Assembly (NCBI GenBank): GCA_945883845.1
Contig: CAMCYI010000016.1
Span: 1 to 64,000 of the forward strand
Reading direction: 5' to 3'
DNA: 64,000 nucleotides
From: Bacteriovorax stolpii
GTDB lineage: Bacteria; Bdellovibrionota; Bacteriovoracia; Bacteriovoracales; Bacteriovoracaceae
The notes under the pieces were generated by a model. The model searched no databases and was not told where the DNA came from. It saw only the letters and a program-made list of their open reading frames with translations. The translations under genes were made by a program, and so were the position numbers. Position 1 is the first letter of the stretch; each line of letters starts with the position of its first letter. Positions 54,002-62,199 of the stretch are shown piece after piece.

Positions 54002-54475
54002 ATGCGCTTCTCATTCATTCTGATGTTCATCTTTTTCGCCTCTTGCGCGCAGAAGACACTAATCCGTTCACCGTCAGCGTTTAAAAGTAAGTACGATGCC
54101 TTCCTTCCTGGAACTAAAATTCATTTAAAAGAGCCTGTTGTTCAGGCACGAAAAGAAGAAACGATTTACCAGGATTCAAAATGTGAGATCCAGAAGTATT
54201 GTCGGTTTGAAATCGATAATGATCCTCATCGCAAGCTGACCATGCGAGGCGAGTACATTGTCGACTCTATCAACACTGAAGAAGACAAACTCATTCTCCT
54301 CACAAAAGAGAAAGAGAAGATCCAGCTTGATTGCGGTCTCAAGTACTCGATGAAAAAAATCTCAGTGGAGAATGATCGATACTGCGATAAACTTGTTAAG
54401 GGATATCAGATTTTTACATTTCCAGAATTCATGCAGACGATTATTGATATTGAAATTACCTATCTCGAGCCTTAA
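54002..54475 (+). CDS. Lipoprotein of unknown function
   Basis: 157 residues with lipobox FASC (Cys15). The mature part is charged and beta-rich with two paired-looking cysteine segments (SKCEIQKYCRFEI, LDCGLKYS, RYCDKLV). GGAG lies upstream of the ATG. It converges on the heptosyltransferase-like gene, their stop codons sharing TTAA. No family recognised. Confidence 0.8.
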   Translation: MRFSFILMFIFFASCAQKTLIRSPSAFKSKYDAFLPGTKIHLKEPVVQARKEETIYQDSKCEIQKYCRFEIDNDPHRKLTMRGEYIVDSINTEEDKLILLTKEKEKIQLDCGLKYSMKKISVENDRYCDKLVKGYQIFTFPEFMQTIIDIEITYLEP

Positions 54476-55452
54476 TCCAGCCGAAAAAAACTCATCGTCT
54501 TGATAAACACAGCTTCCATATTAAATTGCTGTCTTGGCATGAGAGATCCTTCCTTTGCAGGTTCCGGCTGGCCCTGCTCCTGAAGACTCATGAATGCGAT
54601 GTCAGTCATAAAATAAAGCGGAGCAGTTCTCTGAGGATCATCGTGATCATAAAGAACGAGAGTCCGCGCTCCGAGATAAGCTGCAAATGAAGGCAACGGG
54701 CCCTGAAATGCGAGCACACCGCGGGAAAACGCTAATACTTTGGCGAGTTCAATCCAGTTTTTGTAAATGAAACTGATATAGGTATTATGCTTAGGCAAAA
54801 TGCCTACGAAGGTACTCATCATGGACTGAATCTTCTCCTGGTCCTGAGAAGCTATGAGAATGATTTTTTGATTCTGGATCATGGAAAAAAACTCTATCCA
54901 TTCATCAGCGATCATCGCATTTCTGAGAGGAGCGAGATCAATAACGATATACGGTGCCGAGCTCCAGTCTTCATAGTGCGGCTCGATTTCCCGGGACATG
55001 ACCTTCTGGCGGGGATCAGCTTCTTCACCAGTGTGGACTTTATAAAGCGACAGAAACTCCTCACAAACGTGATGGCCACGTGGTCTCGGAGTTTTTTGAT
55101 TCAAAACCGTGGTTTTCCAGCCGTCAGAAAAGCCAACACGCTGAGGCGCCTTAAGCGCGAGCCCAAAGGAAGCATCCGAAAAGGAATTCGTGAGATTGAA
55201 AAATAAATCAACTTGATAAATTTTCGAGTTTACGCAAAATCGATGAACATCAAAAACTGTCTTGAATTCATCTTCATCAAACTCATGGTAGAAGGCCTTA
55301 AACGGTAGAAGGTTCAGGACTTCAATATTAAATTTCGGAGTAATGAAATGAATGTCTGCTTCCGGATATTTGTTTCGAATCGCATGCAGGAATGGAAAAC
55401 TCAGAATTCTTTCCTCAAGATCAAATGGCAGCTTGATGACGATTGTTTTCAT
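54472..55452 (-). CDS. Heptosyltransferase-like glycosyltransferase (GT9)
   Basis: 326 residues. It begins KTIVIKLPFDLEERILSFPFLHAIRNKYP, close to the GT9 heptosyltransferase I/II/III start, and has two Rossmann-like halves with LFFNLTNSFSDASFGLAL and the nucleotide-sugar side FQGPLPSFAAYLGARTLVLY in place of the family's GPTHLAAALG. Such enzymes add ADP-heptose to the LPS inner core. The changed motif suggests a divergent or altered acceptor. It overlaps the EI24-like gene by 4 bp. Confidence 0.82.
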   Translation of the reverse strand: MKTIVIKLPFDLEERILSFPFLHAIRNKYPEADIHFITPKFNIEVLNLLPFKAFYHEFDEDEFKTVFDVHRFCVNSKIYQVDLFFNLTNSFSDASFGLALKAPQRVGFSDGWKTTVLNQKTPRPRGHHVCEEFLSLYKVHTGEEADPRQKVMSREIEPHYEDWSSAPYIVIDLAPLRNAMIADEWIEFFSMIQNQKIILIASQDQEKIQSMMSTFVGILPKHNTYISFIYKNWIELAKVLAFSRGVLAFQGPLPSFAAYLGARTLVLYDHDDPQRTAPLYFMTDIAFMSLQEQGQPEPAKEGSLMPRQQFNMEAVFIKTMSFFRLD

Positions 55453-56180
55453 GCCGGAATCTTATTCTGGCGATGAAGCCAGAGGATTGTGTAGTAGCTC
55501 GTGGCAAAGGCCGGAACCAGTGTGTTGACGAGTGGAATACTCACCAGCATCAGGAATACTAACCCGGAAAGAGTATAAGGAATGATATTTTTAAAAACAT
55601 CATTCATGCACTTGCCGAAAGTGACATTGTTTCTCGACCAGGAATAATCGATAAATTGAATGGAGAGAAGAATCGCGAGGATACAAAGACCCACGGGATA
55701 AAAAAGCGGAAAAAAGTTTAGCACGAAAGCGAACCCTGCCATGCAGACAATCAGAATAAGTTTTTTCATCTCGTTCTTGAAAGTAGCGCCCAACTCTCCG
55801 GCCATTTCCTTCATGGTTCGTGATTTATCGTTGTCCAGTTTCTTGCCACAAAGCTTGTCTTCAATTCTTGAGCTCAGCATGCTGTTGAATGGAGCAGCGA
55901 TAATGCCGACCACTACGATAAAGGTCCAGCTCATCAGAAAGAAAATAAAAATGATCAAAATCCCCGTCAGAACTTTTGCCAGAAGCGACGCCTGATCTGC
56001 GGTATAAATGTATCCACGAAACATGGAAACAAAGCGATCTGAATTTCGGTAAATGGAAACGATGGTTAAAATGTAAATGGCGATCGCCATCAGCGTGGGA
56101 ATAATCGCAAGCAACAGATTAATCGGATCCCTGAAGATCATTCCAAGGGCGAAACTGAAGGATTTATTCATACCAAACAT
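55449..56180 (-). CDS. EI24/CysZ-family membrane protein
   Basis: 243 residues with four or more long transmembrane segments and the family landmarks FALGMIFRDP near the start, GIIAAPFNSMLSSRIEDKL in the middle, and a NFFPLFYPVGL loop. EI24 proteins include CysZ, a sulfate transporter, but no cys genes are near; gene order with a glycosyltransferase gives no firm substrate. AGAGGA lies before the ATG. Confidence 0.82.
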   Translation of the reverse strand: MFGMNKSFSFALGMIFRDPINLLLAIIPTLMAIAIYILTIVSIYRNSDRFVSMFRGYIYTADQASLLAKVLTGILIIFIFFLMSWTFIVVVGIIAAPFNSMLSSRIEDKLCGKKLDNDKSRTMKEMAGELGATFKNEMKKLILIVCMAGFAFVLNFFPLFYPVGLCILAILLSIQFIDYSWSRNNVTFGKCMNDVFKNIIPYTLSGLVFLMLVSIPLVNTLVPAFATSYYTILWLHRQNKIPA

Positions 56181-56194
56181 AGAAATCTATCCTC

Positions 56195-56572
56195 TTATGG
56201 AAATCTAAAATTGAAAAGGTCGCGGAAGTCGTCGAGCTGGCTATTTTGTTCAGGAATAGCTGCTACAATCGATTCCAGCTTTGACCAGTTGAGTGATTCA
56301 ATCACTTCCGGTGTCAGGACGTGAAGATCACGGCAGCGACGGAATTTTTCCCGCGATTTAAAGATCATGCCCTGGGCGCCAATGAGATTTTGATCCCGGT
56401 AGTGGATGCAGGCCGCGGCCACCTGGATAATCGCCCAGAAAACATTCCTAGCAGGGTCCTGACGGTCTTCCATCCATAGATCCTCGAGTGCCTCGTGACA
56501 CTCCCAATATTTTTGCTCATTAAAAAGAAAGATCCCCGGCTTTATTTTTTCCAGCTGTTCCGGAGAGAACAT
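56195..56572 (-). CDS. DUF309-family protein
   Basis: 125 residues. The helical DUF309 signature is clear: GIFLFNEQKYWECHEALEDLW, then ARNVFWAIIQVAAACIHYRDQNLIGA. Function is unknown; the conserved Glu and His residues suggest a binding site. The ATG at 56572 is chosen because the fabI stop lies 4 bp before it; the longer frame would lie inside fabI. Confidence 0.85.
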   Translation of the reverse strand: MFSPEQLEKIKPGIFLFNEQKYWECHEALEDLWMEDRQDPARNVFWAIIQVAAACIHYRDQNLIGAQGMIFKSREKFRRCRDLHVLTPEVIESLNWSKLESIVAAIPEQNSQLDDFRDLFNFRFP

Positions 56573-56576
56573 ATGG

Positions 56577-57347
56577 CTAGAATCCGCCGAGAATGTTGAG
56601 GCCTGAATCCACATAGAGAATCTGGCCGGTAACTCCACCAGAAAGATGAGAGGCGAGATAGAGAGCTGCTCCACCGCAATCTTCCGGCGTGACGTTTTTC
56701 TTCATCGGCGCAATCTCTTCCACCTGAGTAAGAAGTGATCTGAAACCTGTGATGCCTGAAGCTGCGAGAGTTTTGATCGGACCTGCAGAGATACAGTTTA
56801 CTTTTATTCCGCGTGGACCAAGATCATATGCAAGGTAACGGGTAGAAGCTTCAAGTGCTGCTTTCGCTACTCCCATGACGTTATAATTTTTGATCACTTT
56901 CTGAGAACCGTAATAAGTCATGCTGATGATTGATCCGTTGTCATTCATGAGAGGTGCAAGTGCATCTGTCATGCCTACAAGTGAGAAAGCAGAGATATCG
57001 CACGCCATGGCAAACCCCTTACGACTCGTGTGCATAAACGGACGACCTAGATCTTCTTTATCTGCAAACGCCAGTGAGTGAACAAGAATATCAAACTTGC
57101 CCCAGTTCTTCTCAACAGTCTCTTTCATCGAACCGTAGTGAGCATCGTTAGTCACATCCATCTCGAATGTGAAGTCTGCACCAATTTCTGCAGCAAGAGG
57201 TTCTACACGTTTTTTAATCGCATCGTTCATGTATGAAAGGGCTATCGAAGCTCCGTTATCCTTAAATGCTTTGGTGATTCCCCATGCAATGGACCGGTCA
57301 TTGGCCAGACCCAGAATAAGTGCTTTTTTGCCTTCAAGAAGTTTCAT
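56577..57347 (-). CDS. fabI: Enoyl-ACP reductase (NADH), FabI type
   Basis: 256 residues. It performs the last reduction of fatty-acid elongation. The SDR cofactor motif is in FabI form (ILGLANDRSIAWGIT). The active site is Tyr-x6-Lys in NYNVMGVAKAALEAS, and SAGPIKTLAASGI precedes the substrate loop. This is the classical FabI targeted by triclosan-type inhibitors. Ribosome site GAGGA. A strong promoter lies just upstream. Confidence 0.97.
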   Translation of the reverse strand: MKLLEGKKALILGLANDRSIAWGITKAFKDNGASIALSYMNDAIKKRVEPLAAEIGADFTFEMDVTNDAHYGSMKETVEKNWGKFDILVHSLAFADKEDLGRPFMHTSRKGFAMACDISAFSLVGMTDALAPLMNDNGSIISMTYYGSQKVIKNYNVMGVAKAALEASTRYLAYDLGPRGIKVNCISAGPIKTLAASGITGFRSLLTQVEEIAPMKKNVTPEDCGGAALYLASHLSGGVTGQILYVDSGLNILGGF

Positions 57348-57374
57348 ACAGTCCTCGCTTTTTTAGTGAGACTA

Positions 57375-57403
57375 ACTATAGCGATGGGAGTGGATGGTTT
57401 CAA
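57375..57403 (-). promoter_or_regulatory. Sigma-70-type promoter of fabI
   Basis: Minus strand TTGAAA (57403-57398), 17 bp, TATAGT (57380-57375), 28 bp before the fabI ATG. Confidence 0.75.
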
Positions 57404-57493
57404 GGATTTGCGGTGGGTTAACCAGGGACGTTAAGGCCAAAATAAAGACGAAATTCATCACTTAGAGGCGAATTCCGTCCGGGTATTGGTTTT

Positions 57494-57716
57494 TTAGTGA
57501 TTCATAACGATAGAAACAACGATTTCATTCTTCGCATTCACGTCGACCATGAACTCGCACTCAAGAATTTCCTCGAGAACAACAGCACAAGTGTGTTCGC
57601 CGTTTAAGTTCAGAACAATCGATTTGTTTATGTAAGAGAGTCGGAACTTGCGCTGTAAAATGATCGACACTCAATTCAGGGTGACCACGAAGTTCACTGC
57701 TCGCTCTGATTTCCAT
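57494..57716 (-). pseudogene. Possible disrupted small gene
   Basis: From the ATG at 57716 one minus frame reads MEIRASSELRGHPELSVDHF; the frame that ends at the TAA at 57494 reads IVLNLNGEHTCAVVLEEILE onward to VSIVMNH. Both parts look like protein, and they differ by one base in phase. The second frame alone is open only from a GTG at 57670 (58 residues) without a ribosome site. A one-base change or sequencing error may have split a gene of about 74 codons. The rest of the 57404-57748 gap shows nothing. Confidence 0.3.
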
Positions 57717-57748
57717 TTCAACATGTACTTTATTATTTCCGGAGTGGC

Positions 57749-58345
57749 TTAAGCCGCTTTAGACTTGAGTTTCTCGTAGGCGGAATTGATCTCTTTAGTC
57801 TTAACTTCAGCGAGCTTCTTGAAGTCAGGTCCCAGTGAGGCGACTTTATCCGGGTGACTCTGCTTCAGGAGATCACGGTATTTTTTCTTGAGTTCATCTT
57901 TCGTGAAACGCTGACCTGCACCGAAACTGAAGAGATTTTCCTCTGGAGAGATGCCACTTGGCCTCTCAGCTTTTGGAGCTTCTTTTTTACGCTCTTCTTT
58001 GCGTTTTTCCTGACGTTGCTCCTGCTTGGGCCCTTGTTTCTGTTCTTGTTTGGCTTCCTGCTTCGTCTCCTGCTTAGCCTCTTCATGAGGAGCTGAGGCC
58101 GCTTCAAGACGTGCCTGGCGCTTCATAAATTTGTTGTAGTCATTGACCGTATAGCCTTCCTTATACTCAGGCTTAGTCACCACAGGAGTGGAATCGAACT
58201 CACGACTTGCTCTCAGCGAACTTCTAAAAAGTAAAAACGGAAGTTTAATGAAAATGAGATATCCAAAAAAAATAAAACCAAGAACAGGGCCAATTTTAGT
58301 GAAGGCCACCATGAAGGTTTTTGCGACGTACATCGAGTATTCCAT
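57749..58345 (-). CDS. Membrane-anchored J-domain protein
   Basis: 198 residues. A transmembrane helix (VLGFIFFGYLIFIKLPFLLF, about 19-38) is followed by a low-complexity Lys/Gln/Glu region with repeats of KQE (about 95-125) and a C-terminal J domain (about 138-196) with the HPD motif in QSHPDKVASLG. A membrane anchor with a C-terminal J domain is the DjlA-type layout without TerB. It should recruit DnaK to the membrane. The start (58345 or 58333) is uncertain. Confidence 0.88.
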   Translation of the reverse strand: MEYSMYVAKTFMVAFTKIGPVLGFIFFGYLIFIKLPFLLFRSSLRASREFDSTPVVTKPEYKEGYTVNDYNKFMKRQARLEAASAPHEEAKQETKQEAKQEQKQGPKQEQRQEKRKEERKKEAPKAERPSGISPEENLFSFGAGQRFTKDELKKKYRDLLKQSHPDKVASLGPDFKKLAEVKTKEINSAYEKLKSKAA

Positions 58346-58425
58346 AGGAGGATTTTATCATAATAACCATAAGAGCAGTTGAATGAAGATTAAGCAGTCT
58401 CATAGGGAAAGTGTCTACAAAACGA

Positions 58426-58463
58426 ACAAAAGATCCGGCAATTCAGAGCGAAGTTACCGGATC
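58426..58463 (-). terminator. Terminator of the 149-residue lipoprotein gene
   Basis: Minus strand GATCCGG ... CCGGATC (7 bp stem, 18-base loop) followed by TTTTGTT, about 20 bp after the stop at 58481. Confidence 0.6.
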
Positions 58464-58480
58464 CTCATTGAGAGATGTCT

Positions 58481-58930
58481 TTATTTTTGACGGATGTTTT
58501 TCACTCTGCCGGCATAGCCTGTGACAGTCGCAGTGACTTCTTTGTACAAACCAAAAAAGTAGCTGTTCACTTTGGTGATGTACTGAGGAGCTACGATGAT
58601 ATCAATCTTGTTAGGAACGACTGCTTTGTAGGCAGCAGCAGACTTCGTTTCTTCTACCATACCCGGACCAAACCAACCACCGCCAGCATCGCCTGCTCCA
58701 GTATAGGCAACACCATCAGCAAAGTGATGGGCCGTTCTGAGCCAGATAAAGCCGAAGAGTTTTGCCTGGTGTGCAGTCCCCTGGATTTTCTTGGTCATGT
58801 CGACAACGATTTCTGCCTGAAGATTACCTTCAACACGGGCGTTGATTGGCCCTGAGTCCTGGCTCTTATTCATGGACGTCGAACAGCTAAAAAGATTGGA
58901 AAAAAGGACAAGGCTGAAAATCCATTTCAT
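58481..58930 (-). CDS. Lipoprotein of unknown function
   Basis: 149 residues with lipobox FSC (Cys16). The mature part starts with a Lys/Ser linker. It contains ADGVAYTGAGDAGGGWFGPGM and a segment AAYKAVVPNKIDIIVAPQY that looks like the core of small envelope proteins found in several Gram-negatives. CAGGAGTG lies before the ATG. It is monocistronic with its own terminator. Confidence 0.8.
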   Translation of the reverse strand: MKWIFSLVLFSNLFSCSTSMNKSQDSGPINARVEGNLQAEIVVDMTKKIQGTAHQAKLFGFIWLRTAHHFADGVAYTGAGDAGGGWFGPGMVEETKSAAAYKAVVPNKIDIIVAPQYITKVNSYFFGLYKEVTATVTGYAGRVKNIRQK

Positions 58931-59022
58931 GCAAACACTCCTGAGAAGATAGAAGTATTATTTTAACCGATCTGGGTTTTTTATGGAGGAGAAATCATGG
59001 AAAAACTGACGACACTGAGCAT

Positions 59023-60021
59023 CTAGAAACCGAAGAACTCATGGATGTTCTTCATGACATCGTCTCTGATCTCGTCTTTCTCCATCAGCATTTCGTGGTA
59101 CGCCTGAGGATAAAGAACTCTCTTACAGTCAGGGGCCTTGTCACAGAAGCTGTTTTGTCTTTCATTTTTCACGTACTCATCGTTGCCTGATTGAATCAGG
59201 AAAAGAGGTATTTTAATCTTCGGACCAAGGTTCTGGATTTTGCCGGTTGCTTTCAGAGCTGTACTCACCCATTGAACGGTAGGGCCGCCAACAACAAGCT
59301 GAGGGTAATCGCGGAATAAGGCCTTCATCATGTCAAAACGTGCTTCAGAATGAGTAACAACGTTCTTAGCAAATGTATCTTCTTCAAGAACGTAAGGACC
59401 TTTACCTGGAGCGTATTCAGTTGCTTTGCCTGTTTTCTGAAGGAAGAACGCGAAGATCTTCGCAACGATTTCAGCATATGGTTTTGTGTTCAGTTTTAAC
59501 ATCGGAGCACAAAGGAAAGCTTTTTTGAAAACACCCGGATGCTGGGCAAGGTAATGAACGCTGACTCCGCCGCCCATTGAGTGAGCAAGAAGATAAAGAT
59601 CTTTGCCGGCAGATTCTGGAATCACAACTGTTGTCATGAACTGATCAACGTCAGCAACGTAGTTCTGAAAACTTTTAACATAACCTTTGTGAGTATCCGG
59701 AAGTGATCGCTGAGATTCACCTTGTCCCTGATGGTCCATGATGAAGACATTTGTGTCAGCTGTTTCGAGATCGTAAATGACTTCAGAATATTTTACCGCT
59801 GGTTCAGCGCGACCTGGAAGGATCACGAGAGATCTCTTCGCATCCGGCTTTACTGAAAAATGGAATCGAATGACGAGGCCTTCTTTATTTGTAAACTCTC
59901 CGAACTGCATGGCCTGAAAGTTTGGAAAAATTTTATCGGCCCATAACTGCGTGTAGCCTCTCTCAGGGACGGCCCAGAGAGATGTAGAGAAAAGACAGAA
60001 TAAAAGAATAAAATTTTTCAT
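59023..60021 (-). CDS. Exported alpha/beta hydrolase, monoacylglycerol-lipase-like
   Basis: 332 residues with a signal peptide (MKNFILLFCLFSTSLWA). It has the serine hydrolase fold: oxyanion region VILPGRAEPAVKY, nucleophile Ser in LLAHSMGGGVS, acid Asp in IQSGNDEYVKN, and a His in QAYHEMLME. The family includes lysophospholipases and monoglyceride lipases; the export signal suggests it acts on lipids outside the cytoplasm. ATG 60021 is chosen because the signal peptide begins there, although no ribosome site is obvious. Confidence 0.87.
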   Translation of the reverse strand: MKNFILLFCLFSTSLWAVPERGYTQLWADKIFPNFQAMQFGEFTNKEGLVIRFHFSVKPDAKRSLVILPGRAEPAVKYSEVIYDLETADTNVFIMDHQGQGESQRSLPDTHKGYVKSFQNYVADVDQFMTTVVIPESAGKDLYLLAHSMGGGVSVHYLAQHPGVFKKAFLCAPMLKLNTKPYAEIVAKIFAFFLQKTGKATEYAPGKGPYVLEEDTFAKNVVTHSEARFDMMKALFRDYPQLVVGGPTVQWVSTALKATGKIQNLGPKIKIPLFLIQSGNDEYVKNERQNSFCDKAPDCKRVLYPQAYHEMLMEKDEIRDDVMKNIHEFFGF

Positions 60022-60184
60022 AAAAAGTAAGTTACTAACTCCGTTTATCTCCGTCAATTTAGGGGTCGTACTGCAATCCAACATTTATGGGTTTCATCCA
60101 AAGTGTATCTGGTTTTATATCAGCCGCCAGCGCATACGGGAATCAGGGCCTATAATTGAAAAAGTTACAAACCAGGAGGATTGT

Positions 60185-60319
60185 ATGTTTATCGCCATGG
60201 CCTCAATTCCTTTAGCTATCTGTCTCATCGCACTGTTTAGTTACGCAAGTTATTCTGAAGGAAAACAAATGAAGAACGGTGCCCAGCTTTATGCGAATCA
60301 GGAACCGAAGCTGAAATAG
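60185..60319 (+). CDS. Small membrane protein (44 residues)
   Basis: ATG 60185 is preceded by AGGAGG with ideal spacing, a very strong ribosome site, and TATAAT lies at 60151. The protein begins MFIAMASIPLAICLIALFSY, one transmembrane helix, followed by a soluble tail with Lys and Gln (SEGKQMKNGAQLY). Its stop at 60317-60319 directly abuts the stop of the LysR remnant. No family recognised. Confidence 0.75.
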   Translation: MFIAMASIPLAICLIALFSYASYSEGKQMKNGAQLYANQEPKLK

Positions 60320-60627
60320 TTAGCGGATGAGCACACCTGACTGCTCTCCCATCCACTCCATGATCGTTTCTTTCACGATCTTATGCTTCTTTGTGCGGTA
60401 GTTTTGCGCCGGATACACGAGATACAAAGGATGGGTCGCGAGGTCGTATTGTGGATAGATATGCAGAAGCTTACCAGATTCAATCTCATTTTTTACAAGG
60501 TAATAAGGAAGTCTGGCCACACCCAGACCCTGAAGGCGTTGATGATCATGGACTCGTTTGTAGCGTCTCCACTTCTTACAGTGACTATTCTCCAGCGAGT
60601 ATCAATGTCATGAGTAACGGAGGTAAC
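60320..60627 (-). pseudogene. Frameshifted C-terminal remnant of a LysR-type regulator
   Basis: The final 66 codons read LPYYLVKNEIESGKLLHIYP and HPLYLVYPAQN, the classic end of the LysR effector-binding domain. Upstream, a different frame continues the domain (DIDTRWRIVTVRSGDATNES, then MIINA). The frames join at AA 60533-60534, where one missing base would restore NA-x-QGLGVARLP. Further upstream that frame meets a TGA at 60630-60628, and no helix-turn-helix is found. So the gene is both frameshifted and 5'-truncated. Confidence 0.78.
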
Positions 60628-60798
60628 TCACATACACGCCAGCGAGAGAGGCCCCATGCCGTCCGGGGAGATCCTGCCACTAAGTCCGCATAAGTCTTGA
60701 GCACCGGTTTTTTCTGACTCCAATGCCGGTGCTAAACGACTCCTGAGGTATCAAACTGGCCAATTAGCGCGAAGTAGCAAACACGTTTAATCAGGCAT

Positions 60799-60828
60799 TT
60801 GAACTTGGCACAGTTCCTGCTTTATAAA
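60799..60828 (+). promoter_or_regulatory. Promoter of the candidate small RNA (sigma-70 and sigma-54 readings)
   Basis: TTGAAC (60799-60804), 18 bp, TATAAA (60823-60828) is a sigma-70-type match. The same bases contain TTGGCAC-N6-TGC (60805-60820), with the GG-N10-GC spacing of sigma-54 promoters. Either would start transcription near 60832-60835, at the 5' arm of the RNA. Confidence 0.5.
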
Positions 60829-60833
60829 TCTCG

Positions 60834-60960
60834 AGCTGAGGAGAAGGACACCACAAAAGTTCCCAAACAACTCCCCGAAACAAGAAGCTTAAACCACTTC
60901 GAAGTTTCTCCCCCATCTGCCAACACACACTTCTCCGTCCCATCCTCAGCTAGGTTTTTT
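60834..60960 (+). ncRNA. Candidate structured small RNA, about 127 nt
   Basis: AGCTGAGGA (60834-60842) is exactly complementary to TCCTCAGCT (60943-60951), which is followed by AGG and six T (60955-60960). Inside, GAAG (60843-60846) can pair with CTTC (60930-60933), and an apical hairpin forms from GAAAC/GTTTC (60877-60881/60904-60908) plus GAAG/CTTC (60884-60887/60897-60900). Two almost G-free, C/A-rich strands between them stay open (CCCAAACAACTCCCC; TCCCCCATCTGCC). The promoter just upstream places the start at the 5' arm. The rod-with-bubble outline recalls 6S RNA, while the C-rich open strands recall anti-Shine-Dalgarno sRNAs. It may also be the leader of the next gene. Confidence 0.5.
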
Positions 60961-61029
60961 AAACGGTAAAAAATACAACCTCTCCGCGAAATACCCCCAT
61001 AAAATATCAGGCCCCTCAATAATAATCAG

Positions 61030-62199
61030 ATGAAGTTTATTACAAAAATTCTTTTCATCATGAGTCTCCTGCTTTCATCGTCCGCTTTCGCGCAAGCCGA
61101 GCTCGTTCCCTTCATTAATTTTCTTCGTTCGACTCCGGCGTTTATCAGCGGGACAGTTTACTTCAACTCAGATTCAGTCTTGTTCGATGATGGCTGGACG
61201 CAAGTGAAGCTGCTAGGTAATCAGCCGATAGATTTTACCTTTAAAGAAAACTACATGGAAGTTCGACCGCGTGCTGGCTTCTATGTTAAGTCATACAAGC
61301 TTCGCGTTTATGTAGACTCTGTGACGTGGACACCGGCAGGGATGAAATCCAAGTCACAAGTCCCGATCGATATCACAGGTCTCTCGCAGAGTTACATCAG
61401 TGGAAAAGTATCTGAGGCCATCAGCAATACCTTCGGCAAGAAAATCGTGAAAGCGAATGCTCTTCTTAAAAGAGTCCGTCTTCAGAAGACTGTGGGAAGT
61501 ACGTTTGAAATCGCTAAAGCCATCGTAAGCATCTTCACGGCATCAACTGATACAACATCATTGAATCTTCCGAACTACCGTGGAGACATAGGCCTTAACT
61601 TTCTTCCACCAGCGAATAAAGCTTTCAACATGTACGGAATTCGCGTCGGTATCCATGGCAATGATTTCTACAACACAAGTTTTGACTTCACCGGCGACAG
61701 GAATGGAATTTATCCCTACTCGGTTTCAATGAACTCCAGAGATGGAATGGATTTCAACTACGGCAAAGAGTATAAGATCGCAGCAAGGCTGATCATTAAG
61801 AGCGGAAAGATCAATGCTTCAGGAACTAAACTGGATATGCATCTCGGAGCCTCGCAAGTTCTTCAGGGCATTCTCACCGCACTCGAAAGAGCAGCTCAAG
61901 TACGCGAACCGGGGGCGAGTTGTCCGAACTGCATGGAGCTCGCGACATTTCCAAGTCTACGTATGAAAGTGGAAAAACAAGTAAGAGCTGCGATCGTTGC
62001 CCAGGTAGAAGCGCTCTGGCCGCTTATGCAAGGATTGAACATCAAACCGCAGATTTATTCAGCTTTCAAGCGCAGAGAGGCCTGTCAGCAAACTGGATTC
62101 ACCTGTGCTCAGACTTGCAACAAGCAGACCAATAACACTACTGACCAAAAACAATGTAAGCAGGCATGCGACCAGAAACTGAGGGTCTGTCTGAAATAA
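61030..62199 (+). CDS. Exported Cys-tailed protein of unknown function
   Basis: 389 residues with a signal peptide ending AFAQ (residue 21). A beta-rich first half (SGTVYFNSDSVLFDDGWTQV) is followed by a helical part. CPNC at 298-301 and a Cys-rich tail from 352 (CQQTGFTCAQTC, QCKQACDQKLRVCLK) suggest several disulfides. No clear ribosome site precedes ATG 61030; it lies 70 bp after the T-tract of the candidate RNA. No family recognised. Confidence 0.75.
   Translation: MKFITKILFIMSLLLSSSAFAQAELVPFINFLRSTPAFISGTVYFNSDSVLFDDGWTQVKLLGNQPIDFTFKENYMEVRPRAGFYVKSYKLRVYVDSVTWTPAGMKSKSQVPIDITGLSQSYISGKVSEAISNTFGKKIVKANALLKRVRLQKTVGSTFEIAKAIVSIFTASTDTTSLNLPNYRGDIGLNFLPPANKAFNMYGIRVGIHGNDFYNTSFDFTGDRNGIYPYSVSMNSRDGMDFNYGKEYKIAARLIIKSGKINASGTKLDMHLGASQVLQGILTALERAAQVREPGASCPNCMELATFPSLRMKVEKQVRAAIVAQVEALWPLMQGLNIKPQIYSAFKRREACQQTGFTCAQTCNKQTNNTTDQKQCKQACDQKLRVCLK

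Noticed and set aside
60822..61019. Minus-strand reading frame of 65 residues
   Set aside because: It lies fully over the candidate RNA, has no ribosome site, and its composition (SRRGCIFYRLKN) is not protein-like for this genome.
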